Shown: piece after piece, positions 5,911 through 6,546 of the stretch
How positions within the stretch are numbered: position 1 is the stretch's first letter
How the letters are laid out: every line of letters begins with the position of its first letter
NCBI GenBank assembly: GCA_018500075.1
Contig: JAHBAN010000183.1
Coordinates: forward strand, 1 to 6,546
Source: Flavobacteriia bacterium
Lineage (GTDB): Bacteria; Bacteroidota; Bacteroidia; Flavobacteriales; Flavobacteriaceae
Length of the DNA: 6,546 nucleotides
Direction of reading: 5' to 3'
Program-made: the position numbers and the translations under genes
The notes under the pieces: generated by a model
What the model was told of the DNA's origin: nothing
What the model saw: the letters and a program-made list of their open reading frames with translations, nothing else
The model's database searches: none

Positions 5911-5938
5911 GTGCACGCTTTGTGCACGGGCTGTGCAC
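5911..5938. repeat. Three GTGCAC palindromes phased at 11 bp
   Basis: The self-complementary hexamer GTGCAC appears at 5911-5916, 5922-5927 and 5933-5938, each start exactly 11 bp after the last, and each followed by G. At about one helical turn the three sites would face the same side of the DNA, as in arrays bound cooperatively by a regulator or nucleoid protein. No adjacent gene start explains them. There are only three short copies, so no replication origin is claimed. Confidence 0.5.
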
Positions 5939-5975
5939 GCATATCACCCCCTGAAATCAGATGTGTTTTGGCGCA

Positions 5976-5983
5976 TTAACCAT
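5976..5983 (+). promoter_or_regulatory. TTAACCAT half-site
   Basis: TTAACCAT is the extended CtrA-type half-site often seen in alphaproteobacterial intergenic DNA. It shares TTAACC with the cluster 90 bp to the left. A single half-site is weak evidence. Confidence 0.25.
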
Positions 5984-5998
5984 GCGGGACGCAGGGGT

Positions 5999-6015
5999 CA
6001 GCTTGTGGAAAGCTG
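5999..6015. repeat. Hairpin CAGCTT-N5-AAGCTG between converging genes
   Basis: Perfect 6-bp arms (5999-6004 and 6010-6015) surround a 5-nt loop. It lies 62 bp beyond the end of the minus-strand amidohydrolase gene and 175 bp beyond the plus-strand gene. Neither strand has a U-run after it. It could be a weak bidirectional or rho-assisted stop. The rest of 5825-6076 shows no ORF with coding composition and no RNA gene I can recognise. Confidence 0.3.
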
Positions 6016-6076
6016 GAGGGGTTAGACTGGGGCGTTTTCTGTGTAACTACTTGTAAAAAATGGGTAATTTCTGCAA

Positions 6077-6546
6077 TCACTCCGCCGCCAAAGGCTCTGA
6101 AACCCTGCGGCCAATCTCGCAGATTTCGGCAATAACCCCTTTGAGAACCCGCCGAAACGCCTCAAAGTTGCCATTCGGCCGTATCATCTGCTCGTTCATA
6201 TAGATCGAGCGGTCAATTTCGATCTGGATCGCGTGCTGCCCCTTCGCGGGCCGCCCGTATGTCTGGCAAATATAAGCCCCCGCAAACGGCACATTGCGCA
6301 CCACAGTCAGCCCCGCCGCCGCCAGAGCGGCTTCGAGACGGTCCACAATCTCTGTGCTCGCAGAGGCGCCATGCCGATCCCCGATCACAACGTCAGGCCG
6401 GCGGGCCGCGCCCCGTGCGGCCATATCCATCGCCTCATGCGGCATTGAATGGCAGTCCACCAGAATCGCCTCGCCAAAGGCGGCTTTGGATTGGTCCAAG
6501 AGCTTGCCCAACATCTCGTGATAGGGTCGCCAGTAGGTGTTGATTC
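6077..6546 (-). CDS. N-formylglutamate amidohydrolase family protein (5' end outside the window)
   Basis: This is the C-terminal part of a zinc-dependent amidohydrolase family whose best-known member, HutG, hydrolyses N-formyl-L-glutamate to formate and glutamate at the end of one histidine degradation route. The frame stays open to the right edge, adding NTYWRPYHE before the first in-window Met at 6514, so that Met is internal. About 156 residues are visible. Family signatures are YWRPYH, ILVDCHSMP, IGDRHG, PFAGAYICQTYGRP and HAIQIEIDRSIYMNE. The His of CHSMP and the Glu of IEID probably belong to the metal/catalytic site; the N-terminal metal motif lies beyond the edge. No other hut gene is in view, so the true substrate may be another formylated or acylated amino acid. 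The gene converges on the plus-strand unknown gene across 252 bp. Confidence 0.9.
   Translation of the reverse strand, partial: INTYWRPYHEMLGKLLDQSKAAFGEAILVDCHSMPHEAMDMAARGAARRPDVVIGDRHGASASTEIVDRLEAALAAAGLTVVRNVPFAGAYICQTYGRPAKGQHAIQIEIDRSIYMNEQMIRPNGNFEAFRRVLKGVIAEICEIGRRVSEPLAAE

Noticed and set aside
6004..6012. DnaA-box-like TGTGGAAAG
   Set aside because: It matches the inverted TTATCCACA box at only 7 of 9 positions and stands alone, without an AT-rich unwinding region or other boxes.
1..6546. CRISPR array, tRNA or rRNA, insertion sequence, toxin-antitoxin or phage genes
   Set aside because: No regularly spaced identical repeats with unique spacers, no cloverleaf, no transposase or integrase motifs and no paired small genes were seen on either strand.

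Overview
The window is a GC-rich chromosomal segment, best matched to the Rhodobacteraceae/Roseobacter branch of the Alphaproteobacteria. The grounds are the gene order rsfS-rlmH-gpmI-envC-ctpA, strong G/C preference at third codon positions, GTTAACC-type motifs in the intergenic DNA, and the protein sequences themselves. No genus can be named from the sequence alone.

Positions 1-247 hold no complete gene. The first 50 bases may be the last codons of a plus-strand gene. They are followed by three GC-rich palindromic units about 30 bp apart, an AT-flanked hairpin and a likely terminator for the minus-strand operon. Positions 248-5185 form one compact minus-strand operon, transcribed right to left: rsfS (ribosomal silencing factor), rlmH (23S rRNA pseudouridine methyltransferase), gpmI (cofactor-independent phosphoglycerate mutase), an envC-type LytM protein with a degenerate active site, and ctpA (S41 carboxyl-terminal processing protease). 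Junctions are 1 bp, 63 bp, a 4-bp ATGA overlap and 3 bp. The first two genes act on the 50S subunit, gpmI is glycolytic/gluconeogenic, and the last two are exported proteins that plausibly control peptidoglycan hydrolysis during division.

A plus-strand gene (5336-5824) diverges from rsfS and encodes a small exported protein of unknown function. After it comes a 252-bp region between two converging gene ends (5825-6076). It holds three GTGCAC palindromes exactly 11 bp apart and several GTTAA/TTAACC motifs resembling CtrA sites. From 6077 to the right edge runs the 3' part of a minus-strand N-formylglutamate amidohydrolase gene.

Most of the window is ordinary conserved housekeeping DNA, and I see no clearly new multi-gene system. 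The points most worth a second look are the rsfS start (a strong Shine-Dalgarno leads only to CTG), the sharp composition change at the 3' end of envC, the phased GTGCAC triplet, and the unassigned exported protein.
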